Source of the DNA: an uncultured Butyrivibrio sp.
Lineage (GTDB): Bacteria > Bacillota > Clostridia > Lachnospirales > Lachnospiraceae
Length of the DNA stretch: 64,000 nt
Reading direction: 5' to 3'
NCBI GenBank assembly: GCA_946623755.1
Contig: CAMORK010000004.1
Span: 1-64,000 of the forward strand
The notes under the pieces were generated by a model. That model saw only the letters and a program-made list of their open reading frames with translations, was not told the origin of the DNA and ran no database searches. How positions within the stretch are numbered: the first letter of the stretch is position 1; each line of letters starts with the position of its first letter. Both the position numbers and the translations under genes were made by a program. Positions 1 to 8,535 of this stretch are shown piece by piece.

Positions 1-1
1 A

Positions 2-1027
2 ATGGCAAAGAAAGTTGTTACATTTGGTGAGATCATGCTGCGTCTGCAGCCTGATAATTATTTAAGATTTGTTCAGGTTGATCACCTGGAGGCTACATTT
101 GGTGGCGGCGAGGCAAACGTATCCGTTTCTCTTGCAAATTACGGACTGGATTCAGTTTATGTAACCAAACTTCCTAAGCATGAGATTGGACAGGCAGCTG
201 TTAACTCTCTCAGAAAGTACGGAGTTGATACATCCAAGATCACAAGAGGCGGTGACAGAGTAGGTATTTACTTCAACGAGAAGGGTGCTTCTCAGAGAGG
301 TTCAAAGTGCATCTACGACAGAGCACATTCAGCTATCGCTGAGGCTGTTCCTGCAGACTTCAATTGGGATGAGATCTTTGACGGAGCAGAGTGGTTCCAC
401 TTCACAGGTATTACTCCCGCTGTAAGCGACAGCCTTGCAGCTATCACTCTTGAAGCATGCAAGAAGGCTAAAGAGCATGGCCTTACAGTATCCTGTGACC
501 TTAACTACAGAGGAAAACTCTGGAGCAAGGAGAAGGCAGGCAAGGTTATGGGTGAGCTTTGCAAGTATGTTGATGTATGTATCGCTAATGAAGAGGATGC
601 TAATGATGTATTTGGCATTGCAGCTTCTTCAACAGATGTTACTACAGGTAAGCTCAACAGAGAGGGCTACATCGAGGTCGCCCAGAAGCTCACAGAGAGA
701 TTCGGTTTCAAGAAGGTTGCTATCACCCTTCGTGAGTCAATCTCAGCTAATGACAACAACTGGAGTGCAATGCTCTACACAGATGGTCAGGCTTACTTCT
801 CCAAGAAGTATGCTCTTCACATTGTTGACCGTGTAGGCGGCGGAGATTCATTCGGCGGCGGACTTATCTACAGCTGCGTAAATGGCTTCGGACCTCAGGA
901 GACAATCGAATTCGCTGTTGCTGCTTCAGCTCTCAAGCATTCAATCGAGGGCGATTTCAACCTTGTTACAGTTGATGAGGTTAACAAGCTTGCAGGCGGA
1001 GACGGATCAGGACGTATCCAGAGATAA
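2..1027 (+). CDS. PfkB-family sugar kinase, probable 2-keto-3-deoxygluconate kinase
   Basis: A 341-aa ribokinase/PfkB-family kinase that transfers ATP phosphate to a sugar or sugar acid. The N-terminus VTFGEIMLRL and the C-terminal anion-hole motif DRVGGGDSFGGGL, holding the catalytic Asp, are the two family signatures. The central DLNYRGKLW is the form usual in KDG kinases of uronate (pectin) catabolism, so I favour kdgK over fructokinase. The window opens one base before the ATG, so the ribosome binding site and any partner upstream (for example a KDPG aldolase) cannot be seen. A strong terminator follows, so this is the last gene of its transcript. Substrate is inferred. Confidence 0.8.
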   Translation: MAKKVVTFGEIMLRLQPDNYLRFVQVDHLEATFGGGEANVSVSLANYGLDSVYVTKLPKHEIGQAAVNSLRKYGVDTSKITRGGDRVGIYFNEKGASQRGSKCIYDRAHSAIAEAVPADFNWDEIFDGAEWFHFTGITPAVSDSLAAITLEACKKAKEHGLTVSCDLNYRGKLWSKEKAGKVMGELCKYVDVCIANEEDANDVFGIAASSTDVTTGKLNREGYIEVAQKLTERFGFKKVAITLRESISANDNNWSAMLYTDGQAYFSKKYALHIVDRVGGGDSFGGGLIYSCVNGFGPQETIEFAVAASALKHSIEGDFNLVTVDEVNKLAGGDGSGRIQR

Positions 1028-1052
1028 TTTGAATAAAGATAAAAAAAGTATT

Positions 1053-1091
1053 AAAAAGCGTCACCTGTTATTCACAGGATGGCGCTTTTTT
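1053..1091 (+). terminator. Rho-independent terminator after the sugar kinase
   Basis: AAAAAGCG pairs with CGCTTTTT, continued inward by TCA/TGG and CCTGT/ACAGG with one bulged A, around a TATTC loop and ending in a T run. About 16 base pairs in total. The downstream promoter elements sit inside its 3' half. Confidence 0.9.
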
Positions 1092-1098
1092 GTATAAT
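1071..1098 (+). promoter_or_regulatory. sigma-A-type promoter for the HD-GYP gene
   Basis: TTCACA at 1071-1076 and TATAAT at 1093-1098 are separated by 16 bases, about 28 bases before the HD-GYP start codon. The elements overlap the preceding terminator, so the gene has its own transcript. Confidence 0.7.
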
Positions 1099-1126
1099 TT
1101 AATATGCAGAAGAATGCGAGGTTATT

Positions 1127-2383
1127 ATGAAACTGGACAAGACCACAGAGACCTTGCTGATCTTTATGGCAGCATTCGTCATCCTGATTACGGCATATTA
1201 TGTTGACAGAGTATGTTCGTACAATAATGTTTCATCAGAGTACACCATCGACATAACCCTTACCGGGGCAAGACTGTCGGATGGGGTCTATGCAACTGTG
1301 GTCAAATCAGGCGAAGGAAAGGTCAGGGACCATTATTTTGCCCAGTATGATTTTTCTATCCATAATAACGGAAGCATTGGAATAAGCAATTGGACAGCTT
1401 CAATAGACGTACCAAAGGGTACGGAAATTTCCAATTTTTGGGGCGTTGAGGCAGATGTCAAAGGGGACAAGCTTGTATTTACTCCTGAATTTTACAATCT
1501 CTCTTTTTCCAAAGACGATGAACTGAATTTTGGAATGGTCCTTAATACCAGAGATTCTTTTTACCCATCCAAGATAATCTTTAGAGGTTACAAAACAGGC
1601 AGAGCCGGCAATGCATTCACAAATATAATCATTTCGGCATTTATAATATGGGCAGCACTCTTTGTGGGATTTTTTGTTACCAGATTTAACCTTAAGAACT
1701 ATCGTGAGAAGCAGAAAAATGACGTGAGGATCATTCTTCAGTCCATGAATACATTCATCAGCTTCATAGATGCAAAAGACCCATACACCAGGGGGCATTC
1801 AAGACGAGTTGCCATGTACGCAGCAGAGATTTCAAAGAGAATGCGCCTTTCGGAGGATGAAGTACAGAATGTTTATTATGCGGGCCTTTTACATGATGCA
1901 GGAAAGATCAGCGTTCCGGATGCTGTGCTCAATAAACCGGGTAAGCTCTCGGACGAAGAGAGAAAGCTGATTCAGGACCACACTGTTGCCGGAGGAAAAA
2001 TGCTAAAGCAGATGACATCTCTTCGCGGGATCAGGGAGACAGCTCTTTATCATCATGAGAGATATGACGGAAATGGCTATCCTGAAGGACTTAAGGGAGA
2101 AAGCATTCCGCTTTATGCAAGGATTGTAGGTGTAGCCGATTCCTATGATGCCATGTCCAGTAACAGAGTATACAGAAGGCATCTCAACAAGGATGAAATA
2201 ATAGAAGAGATACAAAAGGGATCGGGTACTCAGTTTGATCCCAATATCGTGCCGTATATGGTGGACATGATCAATGACGGATATGTAAATGTAGTCAAGA
2301 TGGAAACAGCAGAAAACGACTCGGGAGAAAACAATTTCCACCTCACAGAGGATGATATCCCGGGTGTATACATGGGATTTTAA
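1127..2383 (+). CDS. HD-GYP domain phosphodiesterase with CBM2-like extracellular domain
   Basis: A 418-aa membrane protein. Order of parts: N-terminal membrane segment (about 8-25), an outside domain (about 65-155), a second membrane segment (about 166-186) and a cytoplasmic HD-GYP domain (about 205-385). The HD-GYP part has HDAGK (256-260) and HHERYDGNGYP (309-319), the full signature of active cyclic-di-GMP phosphodiesterases. The outside domain has the pattern of a family 2 carbohydrate-binding module: a NNGS turn, SNWTASIDVPKG, an aromatic NFWG, then an FG pair near the end. I infer a receptor that senses a surface polymer or cell-wall glycan and lowers cyclic-di-GMP. It is a single-gene transcript and converges on the minus-strand hydrolase 6 bases away. 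Confidence 0.85.
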   Translation: MKLDKTTETLLIFMAAFVILITAYYVDRVCSYNNVSSEYTIDITLTGARLSDGVYATVVKSGEGKVRDHYFAQYDFSIHNNGSIGISNWTASIDVPKGTEISNFWGVEADVKGDKLVFTPEFYNLSFSKDDELNFGMVLNTRDSFYPSKIIFRGYKTGRAGNAFTNIIISAFIIWAALFVGFFVTRFNLKNYREKQKNDVRIILQSMNTFISFIDAKDPYTRGHSRRVAMYAAEISKRMRLSEDEVQNVYYAGLLHDAGKISVPDAVLNKPGKLSDEERKLIQDHTVAGGKMLKQMTSLRGIRETALYHHERYDGNGYPEGLKGESIPLYARIVGVADSYDAMSSNRVYRRHLNKDEIIEEIQKGSGTQFDPNIVPYMVDMINDGYVNVVKMETAENDSGENNFHLTEDDIPGVYMGF

Positions 2384-2389
2384 GGCGGC

Positions 2390-3883
2390 TTAACGGCCGT
2401 ATAAGTGACCGTCAAACTCCTTAAAGTAAGTCTCCTCAACTTTTTTCATGAAGACTGTCAGGTCATCATCTCCGAAGTAGAGCTGAAAACGTACTGATCC
2501 GACAGATTCTCCTATAAGATGGAATCTTATGTAGAGGACGTTGTTTCTTAGCCAGACACCGCCTGCTGTATAGGCGCATTCATAGACAGGAAATACTCCG
2601 CAGGCCATATCTTCTATACCAAAGTAGAGCCTCAGGGCATTCTCCGGAAGGGAGGATGCCTTGTTTTTGTCTGTATATCTGAAGGTAAGAGATGAAGGAG
2701 CATTCTTGTTTAAACTGATTTCCAGGCTTTCAAATCCCTGAGGATTATCGATCAGCTTGTATATGCGATTGTATGAACTGTGACCGGTATTGTCACCTGT
2801 ATCTGTCTGAGTGTAAGCATAGTTTTCGGGAAGCCTTGGAGGAGCAATCCTAAGGCCTTCTGCATAAGTAAGAAGCTCGTCGTAGGCTCTTTTACCATTT
2901 TCAGAGACAGGGCCTGCACTTAGAAGATTCTCGTAGAGAGCATCGTATATGACCTGATTTCCACCTGCTATCCCCTGAGTGTCGGCAGTTGTTACGATCA
3001 GCATGTTCTCTGAAGGCAGGCTTATGCCGAGCTGTCCGCCCATTCCATAGAGAACAAAGCCGCCCTTTTCGTTCTGCCAGATCTGCATGCCATACCCTTG
3101 TGCCTCACTGGGAAGGGGAGACGTAGGCAAAGAGTCGCTTAAGTTTGACGTGGCTTCTTTCACAAATTCTTTTGGCAAAAGAGATCTTATTACGCCGTCA
3201 CCACATGTAACAGTTCCGCCTTTGCTGAGCAGGAAGAGGAGTTTCATGAAATCCATGGGAGTTGCCATCAGGCCGCTTCCACCCATGGATACTCCAAAAG
3301 GATCTTTTACCATATAGGAATCCTTGCTGAAATCCATATAGTTAAAGACCCTGAGTTTCAGGTAATCCAGCATGGACATGCCTGATAATTTCTCTGCCAG
3401 TGCACACAGAGTGTGGGCAGCAGAGGTGTCATAATGGAAGATGGTACCGGGCTTATGCGTGGGAGCTACCTTAAAAAAGCTCTCTACCCAGTCGGATTTC
3501 ATATCGACCTTGTAGGTCGTTGATGCATGACATGTCCTCATCTGTAGCATATCTCTGATGGTGGTCTGTTTTATCCAGGGATGAGTGTTATCGTCAACAT
3601 ATTCAGGAAAGTGCATGGTTATGGAATCGTCAAGGGAGAGCTTGCCCTCATCTGAGAGCAGCGCTATAGCCATGGCCGTAATACTCTTACTTACGGAAAA
3701 GAGTCTGTGAAGAGTGTCTGCGGTGTAAGGCGCATAGTATTTTTCAAAGATAAGCTTATCATCCTTCATGATGAGGAGACTGTGCATCGGAATCTCTTTT
3801 TTATACAGCTTTTCAAGAACTGCTTTTATGGCACCGGACGGGATGCCGACGTTTTCTGGAAGTGCTCTTTCAAAAGTGAACAT
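2390..3883 (-). CDS. Serine hydrolase, beta-lactamase/esterase (class C) fold
   Basis: A 497-aa protein of the serine beta-lactamase-like family. SVSK (Ser63-Lys66) is the SxxK nucleophile motif and YDT near residue 150 takes the place of the class C YxN motif. That change is commoner in EstB-type esterases than in true beta-lactamases. There is no signal peptide, so it should act in the cytoplasm. The last 130 or so residues form a separate beta-rich region that resembles the end of the second serine hydrolase in this window (30064-32118). The start is supported by GGAGA eight bases upstream. Substrate is unknown; an ester or peptide is most likely. Confidence 0.75.
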   Translation of the reverse strand: MFTFERALPENVGIPSGAIKAVLEKLYKKEIPMHSLLIMKDDKLIFEKYYAPYTADTLHRLFSVSKSITAMAIALLSDEGKLSLDDSITMHFPEYVDDNTHPWIKQTTIRDMLQMRTCHASTTYKVDMKSDWVESFFKVAPTHKPGTIFHYDTSAAHTLCALAEKLSGMSMLDYLKLRVFNYMDFSKDSYMVKDPFGVSMGGSGLMATPMDFMKLLFLLSKGGTVTCGDGVIRSLLPKEFVKEATSNLSDSLPTSPLPSEAQGYGMQIWQNEKGGFVLYGMGGQLGISLPSENMLIVTTADTQGIAGGNQVIYDALYENLLSAGPVSENGKRAYDELLTYAEGLRIAPPRLPENYAYTQTDTGDNTGHSSYNRIYKLIDNPQGFESLEISLNKNAPSSLTFRYTDKNKASSLPENALRLYFGIEDMACGVFPVYECAYTAGGVWLRNNVLYIRFHLIGESVGSVRFQLYFGDDDLTVFMKKVEETYFKEFDGHLYGR

Positions 3884-3938
3884 AAGGTTTTCTCCATGTG
3901 GGTTTATTAAATTAGTATATCATAAACGTTATGTTTTC

Positions 3939-3967
3939 TTGAAAGAACGTGCTTTGTGGGTTATAAT
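3939..3967 (+). promoter_or_regulatory. sigma-A-type promoter for the 133-aa protein
   Basis: TTGAAA at 3939-3944, a 17-base spacer and a perfect TATAAT at 3962-3967, 33 bases before the ATG at 4001. It lies in the gap between divergent genes and points away from the serine hydrolase. Confidence 0.8.
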
Positions 3968-4000
3968 CATATATTAGTTAGAAAATAAAGTGAGGTTTAT

Positions 4001-4402
4001 ATGTCTTCTATTATCCAGAACAATCAGGTTTTTAATAATGAAGTTCCCTTCTGCAGGGTATACAGTGTTGAGAGCAAGAAACAGCTGGAGGAAAGGTTCC
4101 TTGCACACCGTATATCATACTTCATTGAATGGCAGGATAAGTCAATTCTGCAGAGACTTTTTGACAGAAAGGGCAGCAAGATAGTTTGCACATTCAAGAT
4201 CAATAAGGGAGACCTTGTAAAGGCCAAAGAGCTTTCTCAGGGGATTGAGGGTATCAAGTACAAGGATTACGGTGAGCTTAAGAGTACAGAGCGTATCCGC
4301 AGACGCAGTGAGGCAGTCAAGGACGAGAGTACAGGACTTGAAATGCCGGAGCTTAAGTTTGAGAACAAGATAGGCAGTACTGAAGATAACAAGGAACTTT
4401 GA
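4001..4402 (+). CDS. Conserved-looking hypothetical protein, 133 aa
   Basis: I do not recognise this family. The product is a soluble, charged protein with no membrane segment or signal peptide. The first 80 residues look like a compact fold (alternating hydrophobic and charged residues, one Cys near 18 and one near 64). The last 50 are rich in Glu, Lys and Ser and are probably disordered. It has its own strong promoter, a GAGGT ribosome binding site and a terminator just after its stop, so it is a real monocistronic gene. An overlapping +1 frame beginning at 3990 is a shadow. Confidence 0.7.
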   Translation: MSSIIQNNQVFNNEVPFCRVYSVESKKQLEERFLAHRISYFIEWQDKSILQRLFDRKGSKIVCTFKINKGDLVKAKELSQGIEGIKYKDYGELKSTERIRRRSEAVKDESTGLEMPELKFENKIGSTEDNKEL

Positions 4403-4408
4403 GATAGG

Positions 4409-4438
4409 GCAGGGGATGAATATCTCCTGCTTGTTTTA
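4409..4438 (+). terminator. Rho-independent terminator after the 133-aa gene
   Basis: GCAGGGGAT (4409-4417) pairs with ATCTCCTGC (4422-4430), nine pairs with one G-T, around a GAAT loop. TTGTTTTAT follows. Confidence 0.8.
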
Positions 4439-4455
4439 TGTGCTGAGGAGAACTT

Positions 4456-5700
4456 ATGGCAGAGGAAAAGAATTCAGTAAAAAAGACAGTTGCTAAAAAA
4501 ACAGTCGGCAAAAGGACAGTCACTACTAAAAATGTAAGTCCCAAAGCGGATGCAACAAAAAGCCGCTGTCCGGTGTTTAAAAAGTGTGGGGCTTGTCAGA
4601 TGATTGACACGCCTTATGAGTCTCAGCTTCGCAAAAAGCATGCCCACGTGGCTGAGCTTTTAAAACCGTACTGCAAGGTGGAGTCATTCATAGGCATGGA
4701 GAGCCCTGAACACTACAGATGTAAGGTTCATGCGGTTTTTGATCATGACAGAAAGGGTAATCCCGTAACAGGAATATACAGAGAGGGAAGCCACGAAGTG
4801 GTGCCGGTTGACAGCTGCCTTTTGGAAAATCAGAAGGCTGATGCCATTATTGCGACCATCAGAGGAATGCTCAAATCCTTTAAGATTAAGACCTATGATG
4901 AGGACAACGGATACGGACTTCTTCGTCACGTACTTATAAGGATAGGCAAGAATACCGGCGAGATCATGGTCGTACTGGTTACGGTATCCCCGGTTTTCCC
5001 GTCCAAGAACAATTTTGTTAAGGTTCTTAGAAAAGAGCATCCGGAGATCACCACAATTGTTCTTAATGTCAACGACAAGCAGACCAGCATGATCCTCGGA
5101 GATAAGGAGAAGCCTATATACGGCCCCGGCTTTATCTATGACATCTGCTGTGGAATGAAGTTTAAGATTTCACCCAAGTCTTTTTACCAGGTAAATCCTG
5201 TTCAGCAGGAGGTGTTGTACAAGACTGCAATTGATATGGCGGATCTGTCCGGAGATGAGATTGCAATGGACTGCTACAGCGGAGTCGGAACCATCGGACT
5301 TATCGCCAGTCCTCATGTTAAAGAGGTCATCAGTGTAGAGCTCAACAAGGACGCGGTCAAGGACGCAATCCTCAATGCCAGAATCAATGAGGTGAAAAAC
5401 ATAACTTTCTATCAGAATGATGCCACTGCCTTTATGCAGCAGATGGCAGACTCGGGCGATAAGGTTGATCTTGTGTTCATGGATCCTCCAAGATCAGGCT
5501 CAACACCTGAATTTATCAGGTCGCTGATAAGTCTTGCGCCACGGAAGGTGGTGTACATATCCTGCAGCCCTGACTCTCTTGCCAATGATTTAAAGCTCAT
5601 AACCAAGGGAGGCTACAAGGTAAAAAGAGCTGTTCCCGTGGATATGTTCCCCTTCACAAGAGGCTCGGAAGTAGTATGTCTTTTGACAAAGGAAGGTTAG
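4456..5700 (+). CDS. rlmD: 23S rRNA (uracil-C5)-methyltransferase, RlmD/RumA type
   Basis: A 414-aa SAM-dependent RNA m5U methyltransferase. Residues 7-25 are Lys-rich and replace the TRAM domain usual in RlmD. A Cys cluster at about 37, 43 and 46 (CPVFKKCGACQ) plus a later Cys near 123 fits the [4Fe-4S] site of RlmD. DCYSGVGTIG (about 272) is the SAM-binding loop, MDPPRSG (about 342) is motif IV, and ISCSP holds the catalytic Cys. Target is inferred to be 23S rRNA; Firmicutes often carry several paralogues of this family, so the exact uridine is uncertain. The start has AGGAG eight bases upstream. The next gene begins 4 bases after its stop. Confidence 0.85.
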   Translation: MAEEKNSVKKTVAKKTVGKRTVTTKNVSPKADATKSRCPVFKKCGACQMIDTPYESQLRKKHAHVAELLKPYCKVESFIGMESPEHYRCKVHAVFDHDRKGNPVTGIYREGSHEVVPVDSCLLENQKADAIIATIRGMLKSFKIKTYDEDNGYGLLRHVLIRIGKNTGEIMVVLVTVSPVFPSKNNFVKVLRKEHPEITTIVLNVNDKQTSMILGDKEKPIYGPGFIYDICCGMKFKISPKSFYQVNPVQQEVLYKTAIDMADLSGDEIAMDCYSGVGTIGLIASPHVKEVISVELNKDAVKDAILNARINEVKNITFYQNDATAFMQQMADSGDKVDLVFMDPPRSGSTPEFIRSLISLAPRKVVYISCSPDSLANDLKLITKGGYKVKRAVPVDMFPFTRGSEVVCLLTKEG

Positions 5701-5704
5701 TTTT

Positions 5705-8434
5705 TTGGACGGCAAAAGAAATTCTTTTCTGGTTATAATTTTGATCGCGCTCGTTATGACAGCTTCTCTGGCAGGCGGATACAAAGCAATTACATTGCTG
5801 AGTCCGGAGGTTAAAGAGCAGTTCGATGTTTATACTGATCCTGTGATGGAGGCACTTGATAAGGCCGGCGCAGAGGAAACTGATGAGGAGGCGACAGAAG
5901 TAGTTCCCTTTGCTTACAGCGGAACCGGCAATGACTACAGCGGTCCCATAATATACGAGAGTGAGGGCAATCTTAGCAATTCCGATGGAAAGGTCAGAAA
6001 TGACTTCGCAAATAAAAACGGTGAAGATCTTGAGATCAATACAAACAAGTATGCTTCAGAAGCCGTGTTTATTTGCAACGGCAAGGGCTATTACGTTGAT
6101 GCTGACCTTAACGTGATCGAGTTCGCAGATCATGTTGCTTTTGCAGGAATGTGTTTTGATGGTGGTTATTTCTTTTATGCGACTGAAGATGCTCACCAGG
6201 AGAAGAAGCTCTACCTGTATGATACCGGGAATGAGACTAAGGAGCTGATGGCACAGGGAAGTATCAGAAGTATCGGAATATCTCCCGACGGAAGAACGCT
6301 TGTGTATTCCATGATAATGTGGGGAGATCAAATACATGTTGTGAGCCTTGATCAGAGAGAGGAAAAGGTATTTGAAGCAGAGGAATACTGTACACCTGTA
6401 TCTGTTTCAAATGATGGGGAAACAGTATTTTACTATATTGCTAAAACCGGTTATATCTATTGCCTTGATCATGGCAAGAGCACCAGGTTTGACGAGCAAA
6501 GCTACAAAAATTGCTACCTGGACAGAGAATGCAGACAGCTTTTGTATTTTGATAAAGAAGGCGGAGTTAAGTATTACAGAGCAGGCGAGGATAAACCCTT
6601 TACTCTTATAGATGACAGAGATGCAGAAATAAGAGTTAATGCCGGAAGCGTAGTATCACTGGGGTGTTATAAGAAAGGACATATCATTGATGCTGATTAT
6701 TTTTCTGATGCGGTCATGATAAGTTCATGGAAAAAGGGTTATGCACTATACGGATACACTCCAAAACTCGTCGATATGACAGAAGGAGCTGATAATACCT
6801 ATTTTATTGATACGTATGTTACCAAAGGCGGACCTCAGTGTATTTACAAATATGAGAATGATCTGTACCGGGCTGTCTATGACGGAGAAAGTGTAACTAC
6901 AACTGTTTTATATAAAGGGGTACATTATCCTATAAGCTATGAATGCATTCCGGATTTAAGCAAAATATGGGTTCATGACGGAACAGATACCTTTTATATT
7001 GAGCAAGGGGCAGAACCCATACGTGTAGAAGAATCTGAGGAAGATGAGTTTGCCTACAGGGATCAGAATACAAGAAGTTATACAGGGCCCAAAATATCTC
7101 AGGCCGGGCAGTATATTTACAATACTGATGGCAAGGTAATAAAGGACTTTCACGATGGTAACAGATTTTATCTGGATATGACCGTGAATGTAGACCGCTC
7201 CGAAGCGGTACTGGTTCATGACAAGGTGTGCTATTACATCGATGCCGATCTGAACATGACAGAGATAGCCACAGGTGTCAGGGATGCCGGCATGTGTTAT
7301 GATGGCGGATATTTTTACTATTGTCAGGAGGATAAAGATTACAATACTGAGCTTTATATCTATGATGTTGCCAATCAGGAATCCAATCTGATAGAGAGTG
7401 AAGCTGCCAAATACATATCGATCTCTCCAAACGGAAGAACGCTGGCTTTTTTTGACTATGCCTATACCAAAAAGTTCTGCGTGGCAGGACTTGATATTGA
7501 TAGGCGTGAGATCGAAACAGATGAACGCCCCAATCCTGTTGCGGTTTCGAACGATGGGGAAGTGGCCTTTTATATCCAGTATACAAGCGATGGCAGAAGT
7601 TCTTTTCGTTGTATCGATCACGGAACAGACAAAATAGTCAGCAGAGGTGTCCGGACAGAGTATTACTTTGACAGGGAATGCAAGCAGATAATGTTCATCG
7701 ATGCCTGGGGACTTAAGTATTTCAGGGAGGGCTACGATGAGGCAAAGATCCTGACCAAAGAGAAACAGGGACTTCGCTTTGATCATTGCAGAGGCAGCAA
7801 GATGCCGATTTCGTATTTCTCAGACAGCTACATCCTGGATACTGACTGTTTTTCGGATGTGCTCATGCTCCATAATGATGACGAATGCTATGGGCTTGCA
7901 GGTATGGAACCTAAGCTGGTCTGTCTGACTTTAAATGATGAAAAAGCCAGGAATTTCAGTATGACTATTACCGATCAGGGTCCTGTCTGCCTGGCAATGT
8001 CCAGGGGAAAGACTGAAAATTTTATCAAAAAGTTTTCCTTTGACGGGAAAAAGCTAACAGAGAGCATTGTGTTTGGCGGAGATAGTTTACTTTTTCACGG
8101 GTATTACGGATGCAATAATGATCTGGACAAAATCTGGATCGTTTACGATAACGATATTTATTATCTCCCGCAGGACTCAGATCCTGTTCTTCTGGCTTCC
8201 GAAGGGAGAGAAATGGTGACAGACTTTAAATGGAATCCCATGACTGAGCGGTGCTACTTTAAGAAGAACGGGGAATATCTGGTAAGTTTGGGAACCGATC
8301 CGGACAGCGAAGAAATAGTAAGCGATAACTGCAAATGGGTATCATTTACTCTAAATGATGGTGAAGTCATAACCTTTTCGGGATTTGACGATAATAAATA
8401 TTTGCTGATCGGCGATGAAATTCTTCCGGAATAA
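5705..8434 (+). CDS. Membrane-anchored protein with duplicated beta-propeller-like halves
   Basis: A 909-aa protein starting at TTG, chosen because AAAGGAAGG (5688-5696) sits 8 bases before it and no better ATG is near. Residues 8-30 form a signal-anchor. The rest is two related halves (about 75-455 and 456-909). Matching blocks include YSGPIIY/YTGPKIS, YYVDADLNVIE/YYIDADLNMTE, AGMCFDGGYF/AGMCYDGGYF, ISPDGRTL/ISPNGRTL and VSNDGE in both. The SPDG/SNDG strands resemble TolB/PD40-type propeller blades. I infer an extracellular binding or display protein. It is coupled to rlmD by position only. No enzyme motif is visible and the family is not one I can name. Confidence 0.75.
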   Translation: MDGKRNSFLVIILIALVMTASLAGGYKAITLLSPEVKEQFDVYTDPVMEALDKAGAEETDEEATEVVPFAYSGTGNDYSGPIIYESEGNLSNSDGKVRNDFANKNGEDLEINTNKYASEAVFICNGKGYYVDADLNVIEFADHVAFAGMCFDGGYFFYATEDAHQEKKLYLYDTGNETKELMAQGSIRSIGISPDGRTLVYSMIMWGDQIHVVSLDQREEKVFEAEEYCTPVSVSNDGETVFYYIAKTGYIYCLDHGKSTRFDEQSYKNCYLDRECRQLLYFDKEGGVKYYRAGEDKPFTLIDDRDAEIRVNAGSVVSLGCYKKGHIIDADYFSDAVMISSWKKGYALYGYTPKLVDMTEGADNTYFIDTYVTKGGPQCIYKYENDLYRAVYDGESVTTTVLYKGVHYPISYECIPDLSKIWVHDGTDTFYIEQGAEPIRVEESEEDEFAYRDQNTRSYTGPKISQAGQYIYNTDGKVIKDFHDGNRFYLDMTVNVDRSEAVLVHDKVCYYIDADLNMTEIATGVRDAGMCYDGGYFYYCQEDKDYNTELYIYDVANQESNLIESEAAKYISISPNGRTLAFFDYAYTKKFCVAGLDIDRREIETDERPNPVAVSNDGEVAFYIQYTSDGRSSFRCIDHGTDKIVSRGVRTEYYFDRECKQIMFIDAWGLKYFREGYDEAKILTKEKQGLRFDHCRGSKMPISYFSDSYILDTDCFSDVLMLHNDDECYGLAGMEPKLVCLTLNDEKARNFSMTITDQGPVCLAMSRGKTENFIKKFSFDGKKLTESIVFGGDSLLFHGYYGCNNDLDKIWIVYDNDIYYLPQDSDPVLLASEGREMVTDFKWNPMTERCYFKKNGEYLVSLGTDPDSEEIVSDNCKWVSFTLNDGEVITFSGFDDNKYLLIGDEILPE

Positions 8435-8456
8435 TATAATTGTATAATTGTATACC

Positions 8457-8485
8457 TTGATTCTTTTTCAAGTCTGAGGTATATT
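8457..8485 (+). promoter_or_regulatory. Probable promoter for the aminotransferase
   Basis: TTGATT (8457-8462), a 17-base spacer and TATATT (8480-8485), about 50 bases before the start codon. The same bases can fold (CTTGA/TCAAG inside TATAC/GTATA), so a weak terminator for the upstream gene is an alternative reading. Confidence 0.5.
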
Positions 8486-8535
8486 CTTTAAAAGATATTA
8501 GTGATTTAACGTGGTGAAATTGAGAGGAGAGAAAA

